A DNA stretch of 64,000 nucleotides, from assembly GCA_963556255.1 (NCBI GenBank), contig OY744612.1:24682940-24746939 (forward strand). The letters are read 5' to 3'. The DNA comes from Allolobophora icterica. Taxonomy: Eukaryota > Annelida > Clitellata > Crassiclitellata > Lumbricidae. The notes below the pieces were generated by a model, which saw nothing but the letters and a program-made list of their open reading frames with translations, was not told the DNA's origin and did no database searches. Position numbers and translations under genes: made by a program. Position 1 is the first letter of the stretch. Each line of letters begins with the position of its first letter. This document shows positions 38,101 to 48,788 of the stretch, one piece after another.

Positions 38101-41100
38101 CAGCAAGTCGATCCCTGTTGAGGAAGAGGTCCTTGAGTCTCTGTCCCATTTGGTCACTGAGGAAGGTGCCAATGCCCGGATTGAGGCAGTCCTCATTGTT
38201 TTGGAGGTTGTTGCAGACTGCTTCAAGGTACGGAAGTTGGAATATTCGTGCCAGGTTCTGGATATCTTCTATATCCCTTGCACTCGATTCTGTGCTGATG
38301 CTTGGAAGGCCTGTAACAAGAGGTCACGGATAAAGAACAGCATGCAAGACGTCAAGAATAAAGGTCAAATTCTTTTATCTTTAAACTCCAGCACTTCATG
38401 GCACAATCAATCCTTATATTAATGTTCCTCGCCATTCTACATCTCACCTGTCTTCATCCAATTCATACAAAAGCGGTACAATAATGCTAACGTTCGCAAC
38501 TGCGGAACATTAAAATCGGACTAAGAACACAACAAGTTACCTGAGTAAAGGAATTGCAGAACATTAGCAAACGCAGCGGCAGAAACATCTGCACTCAGTT
38601 CAATCATTGTTTGGAAAATTGTACGGTTTCCGTCCGTTGATATTTCTTCGTCGTGAATCGTTGCAAATCCAGGATATTGACCGGCACAGATCTGCTCTCG
38701 AAATTGTATAGAGACGTCACTGTTGACAACTGCCATTTGGCTCTTAGTAGAACACAATAGAAGACAAATAAATAGACTGAAACCAAGGTAAAGCAATATC
38801 AATAATAACAGCAATAACAAGAACATTAGTAACAATACCAATAATATTGTTAATTAACAACTTCTATAGAGCCAGTGTCTAACGCAAAACGCAATACCCG
38901 TGGCGCACCAAAACCAAGCCGCATTCAGGCAAACATCCAGAAGATCAGTCCACCAAGAAATTGACAGAGAAGCGAGTTACAATATTCTATCCTAGCAGAC
39001 AAAGGGACATGATGCCTAATTGTGTGTAAGTCACGAATATGCAGGTATGATAATTTACAAATACCACTGACATAGTCAGTGAGAAACATAGTAGAGTTAA
39101 AGATAACACGCAAGTAATGGGCAGAATCAATTTGGTGAGTAAGAAAGGCAATAATGATAATAGCTGTTTAAGATGTAATTGTTAAATTTCTCAACATTGC
39201 TTAAAATCACAACGGATCATAGCAAACCTCTGGTTAAAAGCTAATAATATTAACAAGAAAAATAACCATTCCTGATTAAATGTACAATATTAATTTTAAA
39301 CTTTTAAAAACTTCTGGGATCATTTCTACCTCTAGTAATTATTAATAATTAATTACTTTTTAATAACAATAATAACATAGAGCCTTGCACACTAGACGAC
39401 CATACCAAGTAAGTCAGTATTAGATCAGATTAGATTAATATAATACGTAATAAATCAATTGTCCTATTTTCTCATCAAACAAAACTGTCGAAGCGGACAA
39501 GAAACCTATTTACTGAAACAAGAACTCAGGCAGCTCAATTCAAACTTCACCTCAGCAGTTACATGGTTCACATCACCTTCCACGATTACCTACCCATTTC
39601 CCTACAAATATAGGAATCTATGTTTGTATGCATGTATCAAAGCACCTTATGGTACTCACCTCTTCAAAAACGTTGCCTAGGAAAAGGTTGCAGAAAATCT
39701 CCGATGTGCAGCACAGGACGATCTTATGCGCCATGAAACGCCGTCCAGTGGCCGATACGAAGATGACGTCAGCGTATTTTGGACAATCGACCATTTCTTT
39801 CCATTGTTCACCAAATGTTGATGCTATAATTTCAATGGCTGGTGCCGATCCTGGCAACATGATAAATTACTCTTATACTGATCATTTTTCTCATCCCATA
39901 ACTAAAATTATAATTTTACATTATCAAGCCCTGAACTGGAACTTTCTCTGCAGATTTAGGTTTATGGGCTTTACCTGGGAATTACTTATATTACATTACA
40001 ATATTACAAATGTTTGGCTTCCACTGGATTACTGTAAAGCAGTGCGACCATTAGCTAGGTCTAAATGGTCCCAACTATTACACGTTTTGTTCGAAACCCC
40101 TTAGTAAAATATGGATCTTATCGGCACACAATTATGCCACATCTGTAACAATGTATGCAACTGGATATTTATATAGCACCATTTCAGATCTACACAAAAG
40201 TACTGCACGAACTGTCATGTAATTAATTTAAAAGGAGCAATGTGAGAAACGATCTGGTAAGTAAATGGTTGTTCTTTGCCGTGTCACAGATCACAACTAC
40301 TAGCATCTGAAGGATTGTGATTTTGTAATCCCAATTTTGCTTAGAAAAAACCATCGATGATGCCTTGTGCCTTAGCTACACAGAGGTTTCTAGATTAGAT
40401 TAGTAAACCTGCAGGTGGCATGACAGGTGCTACAGGCTCTGACTTCTTCCGGGATTTCTTCGTTGAACGTGTCCTCCAGTTTACATCAAAACACCAACTC
40501 AACTACAACAACAAAAATTAAAAGAATGCAATGTGGAGCAAAATACTGCAACATATATTATTATATAGCAACGACGTACTTCACCTCTTAAGGGTGCAAA
40601 AGCATTGTTGTCAAGACCTTAAACCTCAAGACCAAGACCTTGAACCTCAAGACCAAGACCAAGACCTTGAACCTCAAGACCAAGACCATGACCAAGACTT
40701 TGAACCTCAAGACCAAGACCAAGACCAAGACCTTGAACCTCAAGACCAAGACCAAGACTTTGAACCTCAAGACCAAAACCGAGAACAATACCCAAAAATC
40801 ACAACCATATCCAGATTTCTATTCCTTACTAAAAAAAATTGTCAAGTCGGATTACTCGCTATTTTAATTTAAACAATTTTTTGTATTTTATTCAAACAAA
40901 AACAACTCCAAATGCAGACTGCAGAGAATTCCAAATTCCTATTTACAAGAGTCCTTCGTGCGAAATGTTATTCCAAATGCCTGTTACATTTTTATAAAAA
41001 CCAATTCGCTCAGAATTTTCTGACCAAGACGTGACCAGTGGGGCCTCATAAAAATTCTGCCATGTGAAAAATACGTTCTACAGTGCTGAATTCACTGGCA

Positions 41101-44100
41101 CACAGAGCAGCTTTTAAAGTACCGGATGTAAATGTACAAATTGTGAGTCTGTTTTGAAATCATTCCATGGTAAATAACCGGAAGTCAAAATAAATGTCAA
41201 AAGCAACAGTAAAGCCTCACTCACACCTTCTAAATACTAAAGCAATTGTATTAGTAATTATTGGATAAATTATTAAAATCCTTGCGTTTTGTTAAATGAC
41301 AGTGTTCATATTGCCAAAAGTCTTGGTCTTGGTCTTGCAAAACCAAGACCAAGACTTTGAACCTCAAGACCAAGACCAAGACCTTGAACCTCAAGACCAA
41401 GACCAAGACTTTTGGTCTCAAGACCAAGACCAAGACTTTTAAAAACGAACTCGAGTGCACTCGAGACCAAGACCTTCGTCTCGAGGACAACAAGACTGGA
41501 TCTAACAGATGTAAAAGGCATTACTGGGGTAGATTGCAAAATTTTCCTGAGCTGTCTGTATTGAAACAGTAGGTACAAGTACATAACAAAGTAATGTGAT
41601 GAAAAGAAGTGTAGTGTTATGCTATAAAAACAATGCTGTTATAAGCTATCACATGTCTGCACAAGTATGTCTTGAAGGGTTACAAAATTATCTTAGAATC
41701 AGAAGAATTTCCCATCATTGGCACTCAAGCCATCAATGGCTTGAGTGCCACTGATAAAAGTTTATTCTTGAAGTGATGCTTCATAAATATCAGATTACAA
41801 TCGCAATTACACAAAGGAATTTTTGCAAAATTTCTACACAGTAATTGGTGCTCATCAGTTCCATTTTCATACAGGTAAGTATGATGAATTCCTTTTAAGA
41901 CCCTTAATCATGATGATCGAGTCCTTTGTAAAGATCTAGGAGAATATCCAAAGTAAGTATGGCGAGTACTTTTTCAAAATCTATGTAGGCCTAATTATAC
42001 TTAACTAAGTCATTTCAACCCTTTTTAAAACCTTCAGAATACCTTAAATAACCATGATGAATCATTTTCAAGATCTGAGAAGAGTATACATAGATATTAG
42101 AACAATTTTCTTACCTTAGGAGAATACCCATTAGTAAGCTGATGCATTGCAAATTTATATAGTGCCATTTCAACAGAAACTCATCACAGGCATTCCTGAT
42201 CTGACGTGAATGACCCACAAAACCATGATTGAACAGGGTTGTCTTGAAGCACTACAGAAAAAGAAGAAAAGAGGGAATGGTTACCGCAACTTCAAAGCAG
42301 TCATCAACTTGATACTGTGTCAGGGCACTCGTCTCGACATATTCCAGATTGAGACGCTTGGCTTCTCGGTTTATCTCGTCTAAAGGAATGCAATCTTGAT
42401 TGGAATTCCGGCAATCTAAAAATAGAAGAGTTCAACATTCATACAGCTATATATATATATATATATTTAGTGTATTATATATAAATATATACACAACCAT
42501 ATATTTATATAAACAAATATCCATACCTATGCGCACATAAGTATACACATATATACGCCATGTAGATCAATACACTTGCTATAGCTTCTATGAAATATAT
42601 ACATATAATTTCCTAGATCTATTTGTCGGCAAACGCTCTGACTCATGCTTAGGTGCAGTGGGCGGAGCCAATATTGTGCGCGGCTCTAGGGCTACTTTCA
42701 TTGGATGAGGCTTTGACCTCCTAGCCTATCTGATTGACAGGCAAATAGACATGTATACATGCACAATGCACATATTCACACACATACAAGCAGCACTCTG
42801 GCCGCACTCTCTACATAATGTGTGCGGCTCTTGGCCGGCTTATTTGATTGGCTGAGACTCTGAGCCAACGCCTATTTGACTGACAGTTACACATAAAGGA
42901 ATGGAATGTCTGGAATGAACACGACCGATGCGCTGTTGAATGTATGGAATGTGCCTGACAATGCGCTTGCCACCCGCCAGCCGAGCCGGCCTTACGGAGT
43001 GTTAATGGGCCTGGCCAGAAATTCGAATGGCCCACAAAAACTGGGCACTAGGCAGATAGACGTACAGACGCACAGCCAGCCAGACAGACAGAAGGTCAGA
43101 CAGACAAATGGACTGATAGACGGAGTCAGTGAAGGAGGGAGGGAGGGACAGAGCGAGGGCGGAGGCAGGGAGGCAGATGTACAGATGCACAGCCAGACAG
43201 ACGGACGGACAGTGTCTGCCTCACTCTCTACCGCACTACCTCTTCCTTTCCACACGATCTGACACCGAGTACTCATCAAACCGTCATATATGACGGGTAT
43301 ATATTCTAGTACTTAAATATGCTAAATTAGGGGTCTTCATGCATGTGCACATATATATTTATAAGATATACATACATGCACGTTCACACAATATGCTTAT
43401 ATACATAATACGTAAAGAAAAAAAATGTTCCCACCGGATTTGCATCCGACAAGTATGACAGGTGTGTTTGGGCAGTGGTGTCTGACCTCGGGAAGCCATT
43501 TATCTCTGACATTTTGTAGGCTGGATTTGTTATCTACAGAGAAGCAGACAAGAAAGATGCCGGTATCTGGGTAAGCAATGGGTCTCACTCGATCGAAATG
43601 GTCCTGTAAAATAAATACAAATAGAAAAATGCATATGCTTGCATGTATTCCATGGATAGTTTGCTATCGTAATTATTTGTATGTTTGACAACATATTATA
43701 TAGAGGTTTAACAGTTGTAGTAATGGCCAAGGTATACATAGTCCGTAATATGGTATTCAACCATACGCATATTCACTGGCCGCACGTGAGTCATAGTATC
43801 ATCATTTCACTCATCTGCGACCTAAGAAAGAGTTAGCCATCAATGGCTTGCAGGGCAGTTACATTTGGCAGACATTGTCATCCAGTGATTCAATCTGTAA
43901 ACTTTTCCTGGAGTAAAGCAAATGAGAAAAGTTAGGCAGTCACGACTGTCATTGCACCCACAAAGGCTTTACTACCGTTAAGCCCAGTGCCATCTTAAGG
44001 CATGGGCACGCTGGGCAATCGCCAGTGGCCCCACGATTCTAGGGCCCCAAATAAAAAAGACCAAAAAACTAATGTGTGCATGACCTCCACGCGCGGCAGA

Positions 44101-47100
44101 AGTGAAACTTATCAGCCTACACTCAAAAAATTTGTGCTGATTAATCTTCGCTTTACAGTATGTTTCTTTATGTTTAAAGATTCATTTTGTTACAAAGGGA
44201 ATGTTGAAAGTACCAATAAATTTATAGGTTTAATTTCATTGGGGCCATCCATATATTACGTACGCATGGAGGGGAGGGGTAACCCAAATGCATGTGTTTA
44301 CGTCAGTGATGTAGTCGAGTCCACCTAAGCCGAGTCCGAGTCAAGTCCGAGTCCATCTAAGCCGAGTCCGAGTCGAGTCCGAGTCCTGAGGTGTTCGAGT
44401 CCGAGTCCGAGTCACTAAAGATCGAGTCCAAGTCCGAGTCCGAGTCCAAGTCCATCCTCATCAAAATACACTGAACCACGCAATTCAATGCGATAAAAAA
44501 ATAACTTAAGTTACATAACCATAAATGTGGAAAGAATAATAAAGAATAATGCATAATAATTTTTAACGTAATTTACCCAAATTTCACATTAAAAACACTA
44601 AATTAAATAAAGTTTTGTTCGATGATCTGGCGAGTGTAGGACATTAACCCCCCCGGACAAAAGCCCCCCGGACAAAAGCCCCCCCGGACAAAAGCCCCCC
44701 CGGACAGAAACCCCCCCGGGGTAGGACAAAAGCCCCCCGGCTAGGAAATAATAACCTATATTTCACATATATATATCAAACATACATATATACATACACG
44801 CATAAAATACATATATACATACAAACATATATACATACATGTAAAAAAAGCGAACTATGATGAAAACTCGACGTGTTGTGATGTCTACATTTGAGACGTC
44901 TTCCTTTTATACACGGTCTACAACCTGACACTAGGGCAACAGGGCTATTAAGTTTTATCAATTACATTAACACATCACAAACTTAAATTCGTTCAGTTAA
45001 GTTCCTTTCATTCGTTAACATGACGCTAACAAGGGTGCGGGAGACGGCTTGTAACTGCTTGGCGCTGTGCCTGACCCGCTTTTTGAGGAGCGGACCTCGC
45101 GAATCCTGACATTAACAAGCCTTAAGTTAAGAACTAGGCGACTAACAAGTCTTATTTTTACACCTGAATGACACTAACAAGTCTTTAGTCTATACGTTTA
45201 CATCATTAACAAGCTGACACGTGGGCAACAGGGCTATTAAAGTTTCTCAATTAAATGTAGATATAGGCTTATCACACAGAGGGGGGATTTTGTCCGGGGG
45301 GCTTTTGTCCTAGCTAAAATCGGGGGGGTTTCTGTCCGGGGGGGCTTTTGTCCGGGGGGGCTTTTGTCCGGGGGGGTTAATGTCCGTTCCCCGATCTGGC
45401 ACGATCATGAGGACACATACAAATTCTTCCACTGCTAAACACAAGTTCAGTAGGTAGGTAAATGCCACAAGTGCAGCCGTGGAATATCACGTCCTCGCTC
45501 CTTCTCTACCCTGGAAAGGGCGATACGAAAGTTTCTTATAATTCGAAGCGATAAATTAATAACTCCATGCACGGTTTAGCATTATAATTAAAGATATATC
45601 ATTATTTACAAATCGACAATCCCTAGTAATCTGACCCGTTCTCTTCAATGTCATGCCCTTCACGGTGTTCGCCTCTATAAATGTGCCCGTCCACGCCGAC
45701 GTTTATTTAACGACGTCGTCATATCAAAGATGATTGACACCGATTAGAGACCCTCAGTCTTATACCCCAGCCTATTCATGAAACTTGTCTTCACTTCATT
45801 AGTTTCTGTTGTCCAGCTACTGGTAGGAACTGGTTGGCGCCAGAATAATTCCAACTGTTCTGGCTTATGCCCATAGGCCTGTAGATGCCTATACCGGGCC
45901 GAATAGAGACCCTCTGTTTTATACCCCAGTCTATTGATGATGCTCGTCTTCACTTCATTAGTTTCTATTGTCTGCTAGTAGGAACTGGTTGGCGCCGGAA
46001 TAGTTCCACCTGTTGTGGCTGACGCCTGTAGCGACAGTCGGCCGGGTATTCACGTCAGTTCTCGCATGACGGGTGGTCTTGGCCGTGACATGGCAATACA
46101 GTTGCCTGTTCTGTCCAGAAAGTGTGACTCGGAAAACGAGTCACCGAGTCAAATTCGAGTCCAGAGGTTCGAGTCCGAGTCCAAGTCCGAGTCGTGACAG
46201 TCCAAGTCCGAGTCCGAGTCCGAGTCCGCAAAAAATCGGTCTCGAGTCGGACTCGAGTCCTTGGCCGGACTCGAGTACTACATCACTGGTTTACGTACGC
46301 TTGCGAATGGGGGTCTACTGATAATGTACGTACGCAAATTGATTGGCCTTCAAGTGAGCGAGTTCAGTCTTTCCAGCTATCCGGTACTACCAGAGGAAGT
46401 ATGACTCTGGGAAAGGTGTCACTTCTATGCCACCTTATCTCTGAACGCTATTATTAAACTATCATACAACTCAGCACTTTCAGCAGTAAGTCCATGGATT
46501 ACTCATCCTTCAGTCTGGCCTAAAGTGCAAACAGTCGCTGTCTGGACGGGCGTAACTGACACATTCTGCAGCTGGTCTTGGGGGGTGCGTCAACTGTACG
46601 CACGCAGGTGGGGGTGGAAAAAAGTACGCGTGCGAACAGGGAGGGAGCAGGGTCCAATTTTCCCAGATTTTTGCGTACGTAATATATGGATGGTCCCTTG
46701 ACCGTTTAAATTTTTATCCCTGTGGGTGGGTACGGGCCCCAGTGCATTGCTTTGCCCAAGGCCTACAATGCTGTTAAGGCGGCACTGGTTCAGCCAACCA
46801 GTTCATAGCACAGCACACTTATTTCTGTTCACTCCTACAGACTTAAGAAATTACCTGCCAATATTTTTTATATAGTTCACTGATTAGTAATGGTATCATG
46901 CAACCTCATCCTTCCCAACCCATGATGTCACAGGCCACATACAATGGCTCATATTAAGCCATGAAACCATGCATAGTACCAAAATCTGCTTAAAATAATC
47001 ACTGTCGTTATATTTGGCCGAATTTAAGCTATCAGCATTCAACGCCCGGTGTAGTCTTCAGGCTACCCCCCCCCCATTTCAGGTTACCCCCGGTAATCTG

Positions 47101-47905
47101 AAATCGATTTCACATTACCCCCGGGGGTAACCTGAACGCGATTTCAAGTTACCCCTGCGCTGTTCACATTACCCCTTACCTGATTTAGTTAAAGTGATAA
47201 ATTCTTACGCTTACAACTCATGATATAGGTGTACTGAATAAAACACGTGAAACATACAAGATTGAAAGCAAGTTTCAACATCTGAAAGAAATAAAAAATG
47301 TCACAGAAATGTTAATTGTATTAAAACCACTCATACACAATAGTTCAAAGCGCCTGACATATTACATACAAACATAAGATATACAAAGATTCAACCTAGT
47401 TGATGTAATTGTGATCTACAGAGGAAGATAGCCTGTTGTACATAATGCACCATAGAGGGGTAGTGAGAGTTTAATATAAATGCTAACAATTACTATTATT
47501 ATTATGAGATAGTCGAAGAACGGGCCCCATTAGGCCCTAATTTGAGGGGATATTCTGAAATCGTAGGGGTAATCTTAAATCGATTTTAAGTTACCCCCGC
47601 CCCCGGTAATCTGAACGCGATTTCAAGTTACCGGGGGGTAATTTGAAATGCGGTAATCTGAAATTGCTGCACCGGGTACCACCCATCAGGCTTATTGCAT
47701 ACTTGACTGAATTTACGTTTACCGAACCAGCTGTATCGAACATCTCGACAGAAATAGTCTTATTGTTGAACTGGACAGTTTTGGAGTAACCGTCAAACAC
47801 TGTCCCATCGGAAAAATCAGGAAATTTGCCGTCTCTATATGTAAGAAGCAAGGCGGTTTTTCCGACAGATCCATCTCCAACAGCTACAAGTTTTACTTTC
47901 TGCAT
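32165..47905 (-). CDS. RHOBTB-like: RhoBTB-like GTPase, copy 3, 10 coding exons, 584 aa
   Basis: Minus-strand exons: 47905-47723, 43603-43435, 42415-42285, 40502-40409, 39850-39660, 38742-38541, 38310-38080, 35388-35291, 34743-34504, 32380-32165. Each matches an exon of copy 1 in length and phase, except exon 4, which is one codon shorter. GTPase motifs: GDGSVGKT (10-17), TVFDGY, DTAGS (57-61, again Ser61), CKSD, ETSAL. The linker has KKSRKKS. The split BTB1, BTB2 ([12 protein letters not shown] onward) and C-terminal HRWPPLSYL follow. No stops or frameshifts are seen. Introns are swollen by TEs: intron 1 is about 4.1 kb and holds nested transposons and a 622-bp MITE. The role is inferred from the RhoBTB family (Cullin-3 adaptor, atypical GTPase). 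Divergence from copy 1 is concentrated in the P-loop-to-switch I segment, the linker and exon 3. Confidence 0.87.
32920..34432. mobile_element. TA-flanked DNA transposon, Tc1/mariner-like, right arm
   Basis: Mirror of 26130-27642: 1513 bp, TIR CAGGGTGGGCCAGT, TA outside each end. The plus strand at about 33215-33340 shows the RT 3'-end relic ([18 protein letters not shown]). The THAP-like start is on the minus strand at about 33393. Confidence 0.8.
35931..37624 (+). mobile_element. Non-LTR retrotransposon RT, right-arm copy
   Basis: The frame is open from about 35898 (in the flank) to 37523, so the preserved protein part is about 530 codons. It contains [53 protein letters not shown] and WWGLISG. 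An intact catalytic YADD and open frame imply a young insertion. The 5' end is truncated (no endonuclease). The 3' UTR is about 90 bases with an (ATAC)n tail. It sits in the intron between exons 7 and 8 of RhoBTB copy 3, antisense to the gene. Confidence 0.88.
40603..41498. mobile_element. hAT element with AAGACC subterminal arrays, in intron 3 of copy 3
   Basis: The right end is GACAACAAGACTG. The left end reads CATTGTTGTC, the family end with three bases lost. Hexamer arrays lie at 40610-40790 and 41318-41480. Copy 1 lacks it (near 9930). TSD is not clear, in keeping with end damage. The centre has ATTTTCTGACCAAGACGTG, the decayed hAT C-terminal region. Confidence 0.75.
41719..41750. repeat. 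Perfect 15-bp-stem palindrome in intron 3 of copy 3
   Basis: Identical to 10156-10187 of copy 1. Confidence 0.9.
44632..45392. mobile_element. MITE with GGACAAAAGCCCCC repeats, 761 bp
   Basis: Inverted ends share GGACATTAACCCCCC and repeated GGACAAAAGCCCCC units. TSD is the 8-bp GATCTGGC (44624-44631, 45393-45400). The interior has TATACATA repeats and two direct copies of a segment containing GGGCAACAGGGCTATTAA (44934 and 45222). Non-coding. This is the innermost of four nested insertions. Confidence 0.8.
45735..46010 (-). repeat. Tandem duplication of a coding-like segment, about 165-bp unit
   Basis: Two copies of a segment that reads [19 protein letters not shown] on the minus strand (45953-45744 is one open frame of 69 codons spanning the repeat). 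I do not recognise the protein. It lies inside the GAGTCC-array hAT, so it may be a captured or satellite-like piece. Confidence 0.5.
47050..47671. mobile_element. MITE with GGTTACCCCCGG motifs, next to the first coding exon of copy 3
   Basis: Copy 1 shows the empty site near 12976. The inverted ends TGTAGTCTTCAGG and TGCAGCAATTTCAG lead into repeats of TTTCAGGTTACCCCCGG. CCGG flanks both ends (47046-47049, 47672-47675). It lies only about 50 bases beyond the exon 1 donor, within the intron. Non-coding. Confidence 0.7.
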
Positions 47906-48159
47906 TGTACGATTCTGTAAACTGTTAACCAGACAAACATGTACATGGTATGACTTTGGAGATGATATTTAGAATTTAAAATATCCAAATATAGAAGTAT
48001 AGTTATTCTACTATCTTTAAAAATAGCTATCCATAGAGCTGAATGTAGTTGTACTATGTATATCTGAATGTAGCTGCTCACGCTACAAACCTTTATAAAT
48101 ACGTTGATCACCAGAGTCCACACTTCCTCAGGCTGTTTCCATGTATTTTTGGATTTCAC

Positions 48160-48240
48160 TCTTGGTTTTCAACCGGACTCACCTTGGAAGTTGGTATACA
48201 GGATATCGATTTGCTTAGCGACACCCATCGACTGATGCCA
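48160..48240 (-). other. Possible 5' untranslated exon of RhoBTB copy 3
   Basis: Counterpart of 13483-13540. The donor CCAAG/GTGAGT and the 45 bases before it are unchanged between copies. Confidence 0.3.
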
Positions 48241-48492
48241 GCAACATTAATGTAACACCGCTGTAGAAGTTACTAGCACATCAGAGCAGAATCTGATATT
48301 ATAACAATCACCCATTGAAGGCTAATAGCATCAACAACATGCAAACATCTTTTCTTTTTGAAAGAGCTAAAATTGTTCAACTCTAACATCATGCGTTGAA
48401 AAGCCCTACATAAATTGCCAATATTTGTACATCAGAAAGGTCGGACTATAAATCTAAAGTTATCTGTTGACTTTCATACAGCGTCATTATCC

Positions 48493-48754
48493 CAGTCTTG
48501 TCCTCGAGACCAAGGTCTTGGTCTCGAGTGAACTCGAGTTCGTTTTTAAAAGTCTTGGTCTTGGTCTTGGTCTTGAGACCAAAAGTCTTGGTCTTGAGGT
48601 TCAAGGTCTTGGTCTTGGTCTTGAGGTTCAAAGTCTCAATTGGTCCTGGTCTTCCAAGACCAAGACCAAGACTTTTGACAATATGAACAGTCATTTAACA
48701 AAACGCAAGAATTTTAAAAATTTGTCCAGTAACCTATATATATTAAGAAGAAAC

Positions 48755-48788
<34 letters not shown>

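Larger units (their letters stand above)
31646..40374. repeat. Right arm of the 8.7-kb inverted duplication
   Basis: Reverse complement of 20187-28916. Beyond 40374 the RhoBTB copy 3 gene simply continues with exon 4, so this arm is in its ancestral context and the left arm is the derived copy. Confidence 0.95.
44304..46288. mobile_element. hAT element with GAGTCC subterminal arrays
   Basis: Ends CAGTGATGTAGT and ACTACATCACTG, with perfect 8-bp TSD GTTTACGT (44296-44303, 46289-46296). Arrays of GAGTCC/GGACTC hexamers lie at 44316-44452 and 46155-46270. It also holds a 165-bp tandem repeat (45735-46010) and a nested MITE. Confidence 0.85.
44242..46697. mobile_element. DNA transposon with GGGCCATCCATATATTACG ends, 3-bp TSD
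   Basis: The left end is GGGCCATCCATATATTACG and the right end (inverted) is GGGACCATCCATATATTACG, each followed by TACGCA. TTG is duplicated (44239-44241, 46698-46700), and copy 1 has the single TTG inside its MITE. A 3-bp target fits Harbinger- or Zator-type elements; no transposase was found. Confidence 0.75.
43985..46787. mobile_element. hAT MITE of intron 1 in copy 3, interrupted by nested elements
   Basis: Same insertion as 12396-12723. TSDs are GTTAAGCC (43977-43984, one change) and GTTCAGCC (46788-46795). The element proper is 43985-44241 plus 46698-46787; everything between is a later insertion. Confidence 0.85.

Noticed and set aside
42906..43279. Open frames of 95-118 codons in intron 2 of copy 3
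   Set aside because: They run over CAGA/CGGA simple repeats and have no counterpart frame in copy 1.
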